Of a DNA stretch of 6,323 bases, positions 1 to 5,688 are shown one piece after another. Each line of letters opens with the position of its first letter. Position 1 is the stretch's first letter. The DNA is from an uncultured Myxococcales bacterium. Its GTDB lineage: Bacteria > Myxococcota_A > Bradymonadia > UBA7976 > UBA1532. The stretch is from positions 1 to 6,323 of the forward strand of contig CALBMW010000720.1 of the NCBI GenBank assembly GCA_937896275.1, read 5' to 3'. A model generated the notes under the pieces. The model did no database searches. It was not told the origin of the DNA and worked only from the letters and a program-made list of their open reading frames with translations. Both the position numbers and the translations under genes were made by a program.

Positions 1-340
1 CCCAGAGATCCGCGGCGTGACGCGCGAGCAGGTGACCGTTGGTGGTCATCGCGACCTCGCGGATGCCGGGCGTCTCGGCGATGAGCCGCACCAGGCTCAC
101 GACGCCCTTGCGCACGAGGGGCTCACCCCCGGTGATTCGGACCCGCTCGACCCCATGAGGGGCGAGCAAGCGCACCACGCGAGCGATCTCCTCGAGCGTC
201 AAGAGGTCGTCTCGGTCCACCGGCGCCCAGCCCTCGAGGGGCATGCAGTATGCGCAACGGTAATTGCAGCGGTCGGTGACTGATACCCGGAGGTAACGTA
301 TCGTTCGCCGCCAACGGTCGCTCAGGGGAGCGGAGACCAT
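1..340 (-). CDS. moaA: GTP 3',8-cyclase MoaA, N-terminal part (cut by window edge)
   Basis: MoaA is a radical S-adenosylmethionine enzyme that, with MoaC, converts GTP to cyclic pyranopterin monophosphate, the first step of molybdenum cofactor synthesis in the cytoplasm. The 113 codons visible on the minus strand show the family hallmarks in order: RYLRVSVTDRCNYRCAYCMP at residues 15-34, with the CxxxCxxC 4Fe-4S ligands Cys25, Cys29 and Cys32; RITGGEP at 68-74, the SAM-binding GGEP motif; and MTTNG at 98-102. The frame has no stop before the left edge, so roughly the first third of a protein of about 330 residues is present. ATG at 340 gives the usual short N-terminus before the cluster motif. 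An in-frame ATG at 373 would add 11 residues (MTKNHSRDALP). Neither start has a strong Shine-Dalgarno sequence. No other cofactor gene is visible, so its operon must lie to the left. Confidence 0.93.
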   Translation of the reverse strand, partial: MVSAPLSDRWRRTIRYLRVSVTDRCNYRCAYCMPLEGWAPVDRDDLLTLEEIARVVRLLAPHGVERVRITGGEPLVRKGVVSLVRLIAETPGIREVAMTTNGHLLARHAADLW

Positions 341-415
341 GGGCAGGGCGTCTCGCGAGTGATTTTTGGTCATGTCGACGAAGAACCCCCCGGGCGACGA
401 CGTACAGTGATGCGT

Positions 416-430
416 CGCGAGCGGCTCGCG
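416..430. repeat. Short palindrome, possible operator
   Basis: The sequence CGCGAGC-G-GCTCGCG is a perfect 7-base inverted repeat with a one-base centre. It is flanked on both sides by GCGTCGCG-like sequence (412-419 and 428-435). It lies 76 bases upstream of the moaA ATG at 340, or 43 bases upstream of the alternative ATG at 373. It could bind a dimeric regulator, but palindromes made only of CG-rich words arise often by chance in DNA of this composition. Confidence 0.25.
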
Positions 431-622
431 TCGCGGGCGCAACCTACACGACCGTCCATCCGCCGCGCTACTGCTGCGAGCGCGCAAACGACGCGAGCAG
501 AGGTCGGAGGGTTGCGCCGCGGAGCGGGGGGCCAGTCTGGGAAGCGCTGGGGCGGTCCGCGAGGCGCGGAGGCCGTCCGTGAGGCTTGCGGGGGTTCGAT
601 GCGGGCGCCCCACGGTGGCGCG

Positions 623-628
623 TTGACA
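623..628 (+). promoter_or_regulatory. Possible -35 hexamer TTGACA
   Basis: A perfect sigma-70 -35 hexamer lies 43 bases before the GTG start of the coiled-coil gene on the same strand. No convincing -10 hexamer follows at 16-18 bases (the sequence there is CAGCGTCA-like). It may be a weak or activator-dependent promoter, or a coincidence. Confidence 0.25.
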
Positions 629-659
629 GGGGCGACGCGCGCTGCCAGCGTCACGGCCC

Positions 660-667
660 GGAGGTGA
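660..667 (+). promoter_or_regulatory. Strong ribosome binding site that fixes the GTG start at 671
   Basis: GGAGGTGA is an eight-base match to the 3' end of 16S rRNA, with six bases between GGAGG and the GTG at 671. It is the strongest ribosome binding site in the window and the main reason to accept the short downstream frame as a gene and to prefer GTG 671 over the internal ATG at 707. Confidence 0.7.
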
Positions 668-670
668 ACC

Positions 671-970
671 GTGGCCGCGAGGATTCCCGTCGGAGCCGTC
701 CTCTCGATGCTGCAGGACGAGCTGGTGACCCGCATCGCCCGCCGCGAGGCGGTCTCTCGGGGCCTGCTGCGCGCGCTCAGCTTCTCGGACGGGTTGCGGC
801 AGGTGGTCGACGCGCAGATCGCGCGGACGGCCCGTCCGATGCGGGCCGAGATCGAGGCGCTGCGAAGCGAGGTGCGGGCGCTCAGTGCGCGGGTGGCCGC
901 CCTCGATGGGGCGGACCACCCCGTCGCTCACTCGTCGCGTTCGGCGTCATCGTCGAAGGCCGACTTGTAG
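671..970 (+). CDS. Small coiled-coil protein of unknown function (99 aa)
   Basis: I do not recognise this protein. It begins at GTG 671 behind a near-perfect Shine-Dalgarno sequence. Residues 8-55 look helical and amphipathic (LSMLQDELVTRIARREAVSR). Residues 56-79 form a convincing short coiled coil with hydrophobic residues at heptad spacing (MRAEIEALRSEVRALSARVA). The last 20 residues are a Ser-rich, probably disordered tail. There is no signal peptide, membrane segment or cysteine, so a cytoplasmic oligomeric protein is likely. It is convergent with the TRAP operon: its final 43 bases, including the TAG at 968-970, lie antisense to the 3' end of dctM inside the last repeat copy. The composition (Leu, Arg, Glu, Val in heptads) differs from the Arg/Pro-rich shadow frames around it. 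A false call remains possible because dctM's antisense strand contributes part of the frame. Confidence 0.62.
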   Translation: MAARIPVGAVLSMLQDELVTRIARREAVSRGLLRALSFSDGLRQVVDAQIARTARPMRAEIEALRSEVRALSARVAALDGADHPVAHSSRSASSSKADL

Positions 971-2649
971 GCGCCCGAGTTCATCAGATCCCCGACCGAC
1001 TTCACCTTTCCGTCGTCGGGGGCGGGCTTCTTCGGCGGGGGCTCCACGTCGTCGTCGAAGGCCGACTTGTAGGCGCCCGAGTTCATCAGATCGCCGACCG
1101 AGCGCTCCTTGCCGTCCTCGGCCGCGTCGTCTTCGTCCTCGTCCTCGTCGTCCCCGTCATCGTCGCCTCCATCGCCGGCCATGGCGGCGCGGTAGGCGGG
1201 CGAGTCCATCAGATCGCCGATCCCCTTGGCACGGTCCTCCCCGCCCGACGCGTCGCCGTCGTCTCCGCCATCGTCGGCCATCTCGCCGTCGTCCTCGTCG
1301 GGCGGGGCGACGCACAGGGTGCCGTCGGGGAAGGATTGCCAGATGGGCTTGCCGGCGAGCGCGTTGACCGGGCCGAGCGGCACGGTCGGGACGTAGGAGA
1401 CGATGAGGACCGCGGCGAGCAGGATCCCCGCGAAGGGCACGACCGAGCGGATCACCATGCCGAGCGGCTTGTCGAAGACCGACGAGCTGACGAACAGGTT
1501 CAACCCCATGGGCGGCGTCAGGTAGCCCAGCTCGAGGTTGACGATGAACACGATCCCGAGGTGGATGGGATCGATGCCGCACAACAACGCCATCGGGGCC
1601 AGCAGCGGCACCAGGATCATGATGGCGCTCATGATGTCCATGATGCAGCCCACCACCAGAAGGAAGCCGTTGAGCAGCAGCATGAAGGTCAGCGGCGCGA
1701 GGTCGATGCTGGTGATCCAGGCGGCCGCCCGATCGGGGATCGCCAGGTCGCTGAGCAGCGCGTTGAGGCCGACCGCCATCGCGAAGATGACGAGCAGGCT
1801 GCCCATCAACACGGTCGCCTCGCCCACGACCGCCGGCAGGTCGGCCAGCTCGAGCTCGCGGTGGACGAAGAGCTCGACGATGACGCTGTAGACGACGCTC
1901 ACCGCGGCCGCCTCGGTGGCGGTGAAGAGGCCCGAGTAGATGCCCCCGAGGATGAGGGCCGGCAGCATCAGCGACCAGAACCCGTCGATCACCGAGTCGA
2001 CGATGGCGCGGTACGCGGGGGCCTTGAATCGCTCGCCCTTGCGCAGCCCCACGACCAGGCAGTAGGCGCCGAGCAGCGCGCCAATGAGCAGGCCCGGGCC
2101 GACGCCCGCGAGGAAGAGATCCTCGACCTGAATGACCTGGTCGCCGCTGGCGAAGATCGCGTAGACGATCATCGGAATGCTCGGCGGGATCAGGATGCCG
2201 AGCGTGCCGGCGCTCGTCACCAGCCCCACCGAGAAGCGCTCGTCATAGCCGGCCGCGATCAACGCCGGGTACATCACGCTGCCGATGGTGATCACCGTGA
2301 CGGGGCTGCTGCCGCTGATCGCGGCGAAGAACATGCAGGCTGCGACGGTGGCCACGCCCAGGCCGCCGGGCAGCCCCCCGAACACGGCCCGCGCCACGTT
2401 GACGAGTCGCCCGGCGATCGCCCCGCGGCTCATGATGGCGCCCGACAGGACGAAGAACGGGATCGCTAGGAGTGGTGGTTTGTCGGTCAGCTCGCGGATG
2501 TTCTCGATGATCGTCACATCGAGGAAGCCCTGCACGTCGCCCCAGAGCACATAGCCCAGGCAGGTGAGGAAGCCGATGAGGACGAAGAGCGGGACCGACA
2601 GCAGCAGCATGCCGCCCAGCGTCACGAGGAAGATCGCGGTGGCGCTCAA
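928..2649 (-). CDS. dctM: TRAP transporter large permease DctM with an acidic repeat-bearing C-terminal tail
   Basis: DctM is the large membrane subunit of TRAP importers and forms the transport domain that couples solute uptake to an ion gradient, usually sodium. Residues 1-430 are a full-length family core: IPFFVLSGAIM at 63-73, FAAISGSSPVTV at 108-119, GTLGILIPPSIPMIVYA at 148-164, GGIYSGLFTATEAAAV at 235-250 and LELGYLTPPMGLNLFV at 372-387. The start is TTG at 2649, preceded by GGAGA at 2657-2661 and overlapping the dctQ stop by four bases (TTGA). The frame continues open further upstream, but that part is only antisense-free overlap with dctQ in another frame and is not protein. Family members are usually about 425-430 residues; this one is 573. 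The extra residues (about 434-573) are rich in Asp, Glu and Gly and contain three copies of a GDLMxSxAY motif. The function of the tail is unknown; by analogy with solved TRAP structures it is probably cytoplasmic, which is inference. Confidence 0.95.
   Translation of the reverse strand: MSATAIFLVTLGGMLLLSVPLFVLIGFLTCLGYVLWGDVQGFLDVTIIENIRELTDKPPLLAIPFFVLSGAIMSRGAIAGRLVNVARAVFGGLPGGLGVATVAACMFFAAISGSSPVTVITIGSVMYPALIAAGYDERFSVGLVTSAGTLGILIPPSIPMIVYAIFASGDQVIQVEDLFLAGVGPGLLIGALLGAYCLVVGLRKGERFKAPAYRAIVDSVIDGFWSLMLPALILGGIYSGLFTATEAAAVSVVYSVIVELFVHRELELADLPAVVGEATVLMGSLLVIFAMAVGLNALLSDLAIPDRAAAWITSIDLAPLTFMLLLNGFLLVVGCIMDIMSAIMILVPLLAPMALLCGIDPIHLGIVFIVNLELGYLTPPMGLNLFVSSSVFDKPLGMVIRSVVPFAGILLAAVLIVSYVPTVPLGPVNALAGKPIWQSFPDGTLCVAPPDEDDGEMADDGGDDGDASGGEDRAKGIGDLMDSPAYRAAMAGDGGDDDGDDEDEDEDDAAEDGKERSVGDLMNSGAYKSAFDDDVEPPPKKPAPDDGKVKSVGDLMNSGAYKSAFDDDAERDE
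946..1002 (-). repeat. DctM tail repeat, copy 3 (residues 550-568)
   Basis: It encodes KSVGDLMNSGAYKSAFDDD, five residues before the DctM stop codon. It matches copy 2 at 52 of 57 bases, including a 41-base identical run. It also carries, on the opposite strand, the stop codon of the small coiled-coil gene. Confidence 0.9.
1048..1104 (-). repeat. DctM tail repeat, copy 2 (residues 516-534)
   Basis: It encodes RSVGDLMNSGAYKSAFDDD, differing from copy 3 in only the first residue. A 15-residue Pro/Lys/Asp linker (VEPPPKKPAPDDGKV) separates it from copy 3. Silent positions are also shared with copy 3, which points to recent duplication or gene conversion. Confidence 0.9.
1171..1227 (-). repeat. 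DctM tail repeat, copy 1 (diverged, residues 475-493)
   Basis: It encodes KGIGDLMDSPAYRAAMAGD. It keeps the core GDLM-[ND]-S-x-A-Y-[KR]-x-A of the other copies but differs in flanking residues and at many silent positions, so it is an older copy. A 22-residue, almost entirely Asp/Glu/Gly linker follows before copy 2. Conservation of this core while the linkers vary suggests that the motif itself is under selection. Confidence 0.8.
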
Positions 2650-3623
2650 TGCACGATCTCCGCCGTGGGCGCCTTCGGGTGCAGGCAGGCGTCGACCGTG
2701 CGGGCCGCGAAGCGCAGGCTCATCAGCGAGAAGGCCACCAGCACCGACATGATGACGGTCCAGCCGGGCATGCCCGTGGCCGGCCTGACCTCGCCGCTGC
2801 CGAAGTCGCCGCGCGGGCCGAAGACGTGATGCCAGGCGAGCAGGGTGATGTAGACGCAGAAGGCGGTCGTCACCAGCAAACCCAGCGCGTGCATCCAGGG
2901 GCGCAGCGGCGTCGGGATGAGCTTCGCGAAGGCCTCGACCTGGATGTGCTTGGTGGCGCGCGTGGCCATGCTGGCGCCGATGAAGGCGAGCCAGGCGAGC
3001 AGGATCAGGGAGAGCTCCTGGCTCCAGATGTATTGCGGTGGCAACAGCCGACAAAGCCAACCGCCGGCCGCGCCGATCACCAGCGTCAGGATCGCGCCGA
3101 TCCACTCGCCGCGGCGCAGCGCGTAGGCCAGGTAGGCCACGCAGCCCACGATCAGCAGCGCCAGGCACACCCACCGGCTGGGCACCGCCACGACGAAGCG
3201 CACGAAGGCGTAGCTGCCTGCGACGCTCGCCACGCCGGCCAGCAACCCCTGCCACGCGGGGCGCCGGGTGCCCTGCTGACGACCTGCGGACGCGAGCACG
3301 GCCCAACCCGCGAGGAAGGCCAGCAGGGTCAGGATGATGGGGGTCCCCACGTCGCGGAGGGTGGCGTAGAGCGTCTCGGACGGCGGCAGCCCGCAGAAGA
3401 CGAGGATCTTGAGCAGCTTCTGAGCCAGTTGGCTCTCGGGGCTGGCGAAGGACCGGTAGACGATGTCGAGGAAGACCGTGCCGGTCATGATGAGGGCGAT
3501 GATCGTGACGAGCCACTGCTCGACGCGGCCCACGGCAGCGTCGACGGCGGCCGCGGCCCGCGCCAACCCGCGTGGGGGGACGGCGTCGGCGGCGCCCCCC
3601 GAGGGCTCCACCGCCTGCGTCAC
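2646..3623 (-). CDS. dctQ: TRAP transporter small permease DctQ, enlarged (325 aa)
   Basis: DctQ is the small membrane subunit that packs against DctM in the inner membrane. Family landmarks are present: a first helix at about 36-58 (VEQWLVTIIALIMTGTVFLD), the second canonical helix at about 200-221 (WSQELSLILLAWLAFIGASM), the polar stretch TRATKHIQVEAF at 221-232, and two further helices at about 245-266 and 286-307. Ordinary DctQ proteins have four helices and about 160-200 residues. Here about 130 residues are inserted between canonical helices 1 and 2, containing four more hydrophobic segments near 93-112, 124-147, 151-169 and 173-192. Start is GTG at 3623, which overlaps the dctP stop as GTGA, with a modest AAGGG ribosome binding site at 3630-3634. 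The gene ends in a TTGA overlap with dctM. The assignment as DctQ is secure from order and motifs; the role of the insertion is unknown. Confidence 0.92.
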   Translation of the reverse strand: MTQAVEPSGGAADAVPPRGLARAAAAVDAAVGRVEQWLVTIIALIMTGTVFLDIVYRSFASPESQLAQKLLKILVFCGLPPSETLYATLRDVGTPIILTLLAFLAGWAVLASAGRQQGTRRPAWQGLLAGVASVAGSYAFVRFVVAVPSRWVCLALLIVGCVAYLAYALRRGEWIGAILTLVIGAAGGWLCRLLPPQYIWSQELSLILLAWLAFIGASMATRATKHIQVEAFAKLIPTPLRPWMHALGLLVTTAFCVYITLLAWHHVFGPRGDFGSGEVRPATGMPGWTVIMSVLVAFSLMSLRFAARTVDACLHPKAPTAEIVH

Positions 3624-4648
3624 TTGTTGCCCTTGGCCGCCAGGATCGCGTCCAGCAGGGCGCGTCCGTCGTCGGTGGTGTCCTTGCGGAACTGATCCCA
3701 GACCGGCCGGGTCACCACGCGCATCGCGTCACGCTCGGCCTCGGTCAGCGCGTATACCTTCACGGGGTGCGGGCCGGTCTCGAAGTTCTTCAGCAGCAGG
3801 GGCTCGAGCGCGCGCACGGCCTTGCGGCCCTTCTTCTCGAGCTCGGCCGCGGGCCCGGTGAGCGCCTGCTGGACTTCGGCGGAAAGGCCGTCGAACCAGG
3901 CCTTGTTCACGATCACCAGCGCGGGCTGATAGATGTGGCGCGACACCGAGTAGTACTCGATCTCCTGGTTCCAGCCCGCGGCCTGCGTGAACAGAGGCGT
4001 GTTGTCGAAGCCGTCGACGACGTTGGTGCTCAGGGACGTGGTGACCTCGCCGACCGAGATCGTCACCGGGCTCGCGCCCAGCGCGCGGTAGGTGTCGACG
4101 TGGACCTTGTTCTCCTGTGACCGCATCTTGACGGCCTTCAGGTCGGCCACCGAGTGGATGAAGCCATTCTTGGTGCCGAAGGACCGGTAGCCATTCTCGG
4201 AGTACATCAGGAGCTTGAAGCCCTTGGCCTCGAGCAACTTCTCGATGAGGGGCCGCGCCGCGCCGTCGAGGATCCGGTCCGCCTCGTCGTAGCCGTCGAA
4301 CAGGAAGGGCAGCTCGAGGCAGGACAACTCAGGCACGAGCGCGGCGATCGCGCCGGTCGACGCGCCAGCCCCCTGAAGGGTGCCCTTGTAGACCTGTCGG
4401 ACGCTGCTCAGCTCGTCGCCCTTGATGCCGTTGAGGAAGACGCGAACGGTGACCTTGCCGTCCGTCCCCTTGCTGACCGCGTTCTTGTAGCGCTTGAGCA
4501 GATCGGCCCAGGGCGTCCGCGAGGGCGCTACCGTGGCGAGCTTCAGGGTGATCTGGTCGTCGCCGGCCGCGGCCGTGGCCGGCCGGAGCAGGGTCACTGC
4601 GCCCGCGAGCGCGAGGAGAGCGAGGGTCCGGGAGGTGAAGAGGCGCAT
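3620..4648 (-). CDS. dctP: TRAP transporter periplasmic solute-binding protein DctP
   Basis: DctP captures the substrate in the periplasm and delivers it to the DctQM permease. The 342-residue product has the normal family length. Residues 1-28 form a Sec signal peptide (charged MRLFTSR, hydrophobic core, ATAAA before GDD) with no lipobox, so it should be a soluble periplasmic protein. The mature part opens with ITLKLATVAPSRTPWADLLKRY (33-54). The family signature spans about 170-217: LKAVKMRSQEN, ALGASPVTISVGEVTTSL, then VVDGFDNT. Arg176 in KMR aligns with the conserved arginine that pairs with substrate carboxylate in characterised TRAP binding proteins, which favours an organic acid ligand, although the exact compound cannot be read. 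ATG 4648 is preceded by AGGAG (4656-4660) at seven bases. The gene follows tatT after a 154-base gap containing a hairpin and overlaps dctQ by four bases. Confidence 0.96.
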   Translation of the reverse strand: MRLFTSRTLALLALAGAVTLLRPATAAAGDDQITLKLATVAPSRTPWADLLKRYKNAVSKGTDGKVTVRVFLNGIKGDELSSVRQVYKGTLQGAGASTGAIAALVPELSCLELPFLFDGYDEADRILDGAARPLIEKLLEAKGFKLLMYSENGYRSFGTKNGFIHSVADLKAVKMRSQENKVHVDTYRALGASPVTISVGEVTTSLSTNVVDGFDNTPLFTQAAGWNQEIEYYSVSRHIYQPALVIVNKAWFDGLSAEVQQALTGPAAELEKKGRKAVRALEPLLLKNFETGPHPVKVYALTEAERDAMRVVTRPVWDQFRKDTTDDGRALLDAILAAKGNK

Positions 4649-4718
4649 CGAGGGTCTCCTGTGAGTGCAAAGCCGGCGCAGGGACGGGCCCCAGCGCGAC
4701 CTGTTCAGGCGCCGCCGG

Positions 4719-4739
4719 GCGCTCCGTCGTGCGGAGCGC
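4719..4739 (-). promoter_or_regulatory. GC-rich hairpin between tatT and dctP
   Basis: GCGCTCCG and CGGAGCGC form a perfect 8-base stem around a 5-base loop, in the 154-base gap 71 bases upstream of the dctP start. No T-run follows on the transcribed strand, so it is not a standard intrinsic terminator. Hairpins in such a position can protect or partly attenuate a transcript and so set binding protein levels apart from those of the upstream gene; that role here is inference. No separate dctP promoter is obvious in the gap. Confidence 0.4.
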
Positions 4740-4802
4740 GCCCCGTGCCCCGTGCGTCGGCCAAGGGTGGGCTCGCGGTGGCACGTGACCGAGAGCCGAG
4801 TC

Positions 4803-5684
4803 TCAGAAGAACTCGTCGATGTCGTCGAGCAGCTTCTGCGCGACGCGCTTGGCGTTGCGGCTCTCGGGAACGAGCTCGGGGATCACGTCGTCGGGCGCCG
4901 CGATCACCTCGGCGAGCAGGCGCTTGAACAGCGCGTCGTCCTGCGCCTTGGTCGCGTAGGACTCGGCGTAGAGCACCTTGGTGTCCAGATAGTTCGGGTC
5001 AAGCGCGATGGCCTTCTCGAAGTGCATCTTCGACTCCGGCAGATCGCCGCCGGGGAACGGGATCTTCGTGCGGTAGACGCCGAAGTACCGCCGGGGCGCG
5101 CCGTGGTAGAAGCCCTCGTCCAGCTCCAGGACGTGTTGCATCGTCGCAGCGATGTCGTCCTTGTGGGACAGGATCGTGGTGAAGCCGTCGAGGAGGGCCC
5201 ACTTGCCCAGGTTGGTGGCGTACCAGTAGAGGGCCGGCGCGCCCGCCTTCTCGACCGTCTTGACCGCGGCCACCCAGCTCTCGCCGTTCTTGATCTTCTG
5301 CGCGAAGGCCGGGGTGCTCAGCTTGATGGCGCGCTCGGCCGCGACGACGCCCTTCTCGTAGGCCGCCATCTGGGCATCGTCGGGGTCGTCCAGCCAGCGG
5401 AGGTGGGCGTTCGCCAGAAAGTAGTAGGCATAGGCCAGCTTGAGCTGAACGTCGGCGCGGGTGGGGTCCGTGCGGCCAGCCTCTTCCCAGGCCTTGATCG
5501 CGGCCTCGGCCTTGGGGCGGTCACTGCGCTCTGCCCAGAGCGCGTCGCCCTGCTCCACCATCGGTGAGGCGTCACCGGTCTTCTCGGCGGGTTGGGTGTC
5601 CTGAGTGAGCGCGCTCTGGCGACCGCCACACGCGGGCAGGGCCAAGGCCAACGCCATCACCATCAAGAGGCGAGGTGCGGTCAT
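4803..5684 (-). CDS. tatT: TatT lipoprotein, T component of a TPAT-type TRAP transporter
   Basis: TatT proteins are lipoproteins built of TPR-like helical pairs and encoded beside TRAP transporter genes. The Treponema pallidum example (Tp0956) is a trimer that associates with its solute-binding partner. This 293-residue product has a lipoprotein signal peptide ending in LALPAC with acylated Cys19, followed by Gly, so outer-membrane anchoring is plausible. A disordered linker to about residue 40 precedes an all-helical domain. Family-typical blocks are GAPALYWYATNLGKWA (148-163), FYHGAPRRYFGVYRTKIPFP (192-211), SKMHFEKAIALDPNYLDTK (218-236) and a C-terminus with PDDVIPEL, RNAKRVAQKLL and DDIDEFF. 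I chose ATG 5684 over ATG 5696 because GGAGGA (5689-5694) lies at ideal distance from 5684 and overlaps the upstream ATG itself; this also gives a better signal peptide. It is the first gene of the transporter operon. Confidence 0.93.
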   Translation of the reverse strand: MTAPRLLMVMALALALPACGGRQSALTQDTQPAEKTGDASPMVEQGDALWAERSDRPKAEAAIKAWEEAGRTDPTRADVQLKLAYAYYFLANAHLRWLDDPDDAQMAAYEKGVVAAERAIKLSTPAFAQKIKNGESWVAAVKTVEKAGAPALYWYATNLGKWALLDGFTTILSHKDDIAATMQHVLELDEGFYHGAPRRYFGVYRTKIPFPGGDLPESKMHFEKAIALDPNYLDTKVLYAESYATKAQDDALFKRLLAEVIAAPDDVIPELVPESRNAKRVAQKLLDDIDEFF

Positions 5685-5688
5685 CGAT

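Larger units (their letters stand above)
341..670. other. Intergenic region between moaA and the small plus-strand gene
   Basis: This stretch separates two divergently transcribed genes and should hold promoters for both. Open frames exist on both strands, but they are rich in Arg, Pro, Ala and Gly, lack ribosome binding sites and show no recognisable domain, so I read them as chance frames in high-GC DNA. Visible structure is limited to a palindrome at 416-430, a TTGACA hexamer at 623-628 and a short imperfect direct repeat (GTCCGCGAGGC and GTCCGTGAGGC) around 555-585. I see no tRNA, riboswitch or clear terminator. Confidence 0.6.

Noticed and set aside
123..314. Minus-strand frame of 63 codons
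   Set aside because: It is an offset frame inside moaA; the correct frame has the radical SAM cysteines and runs off the window edge.
359..667. Plus-strand frame of 102 codons ending just before the coiled-coil gene
   Set aside because: It has no ribosome binding site or domain, is Arg-rich with low information content, and could overlap the moaA start.
370..735. Minus-strand frame of 121 codons in the intergenic region
   Set aside because: It overlaps the start of the better supported plus-strand gene and has a Pro/Arg/Ala-rich product with no recognisable feature.
946..1227. CRISPR-like or mobile repeat array
   Set aside because: The repeats are in-frame protein repeats with shared amino acids and unequal spacing, not direct repeats with unique spacers.
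586..2469. Long plus-strand open frame of 627 codons
   Set aside because: It is the antisense shadow of dctM. Its product is an implausible His/Arg/Asp-rich sequence without domains, while the minus strand encodes an unmistakable membrane transporter.
2650..3516. Upstream in-frame extension of dctM to ATG 3516
   Set aside because: This part lies inside dctQ in a different frame and translates to Arg/His/Pro-rich sequence. The DctM family N-terminus begins at TTG 2649 with its own ribosome binding site.
2649..3695. Plus-strand frame of 348 codons
   Set aside because: It is antisense to dctQ and the dctP end, with composition typical of a high-GC shadow frame.
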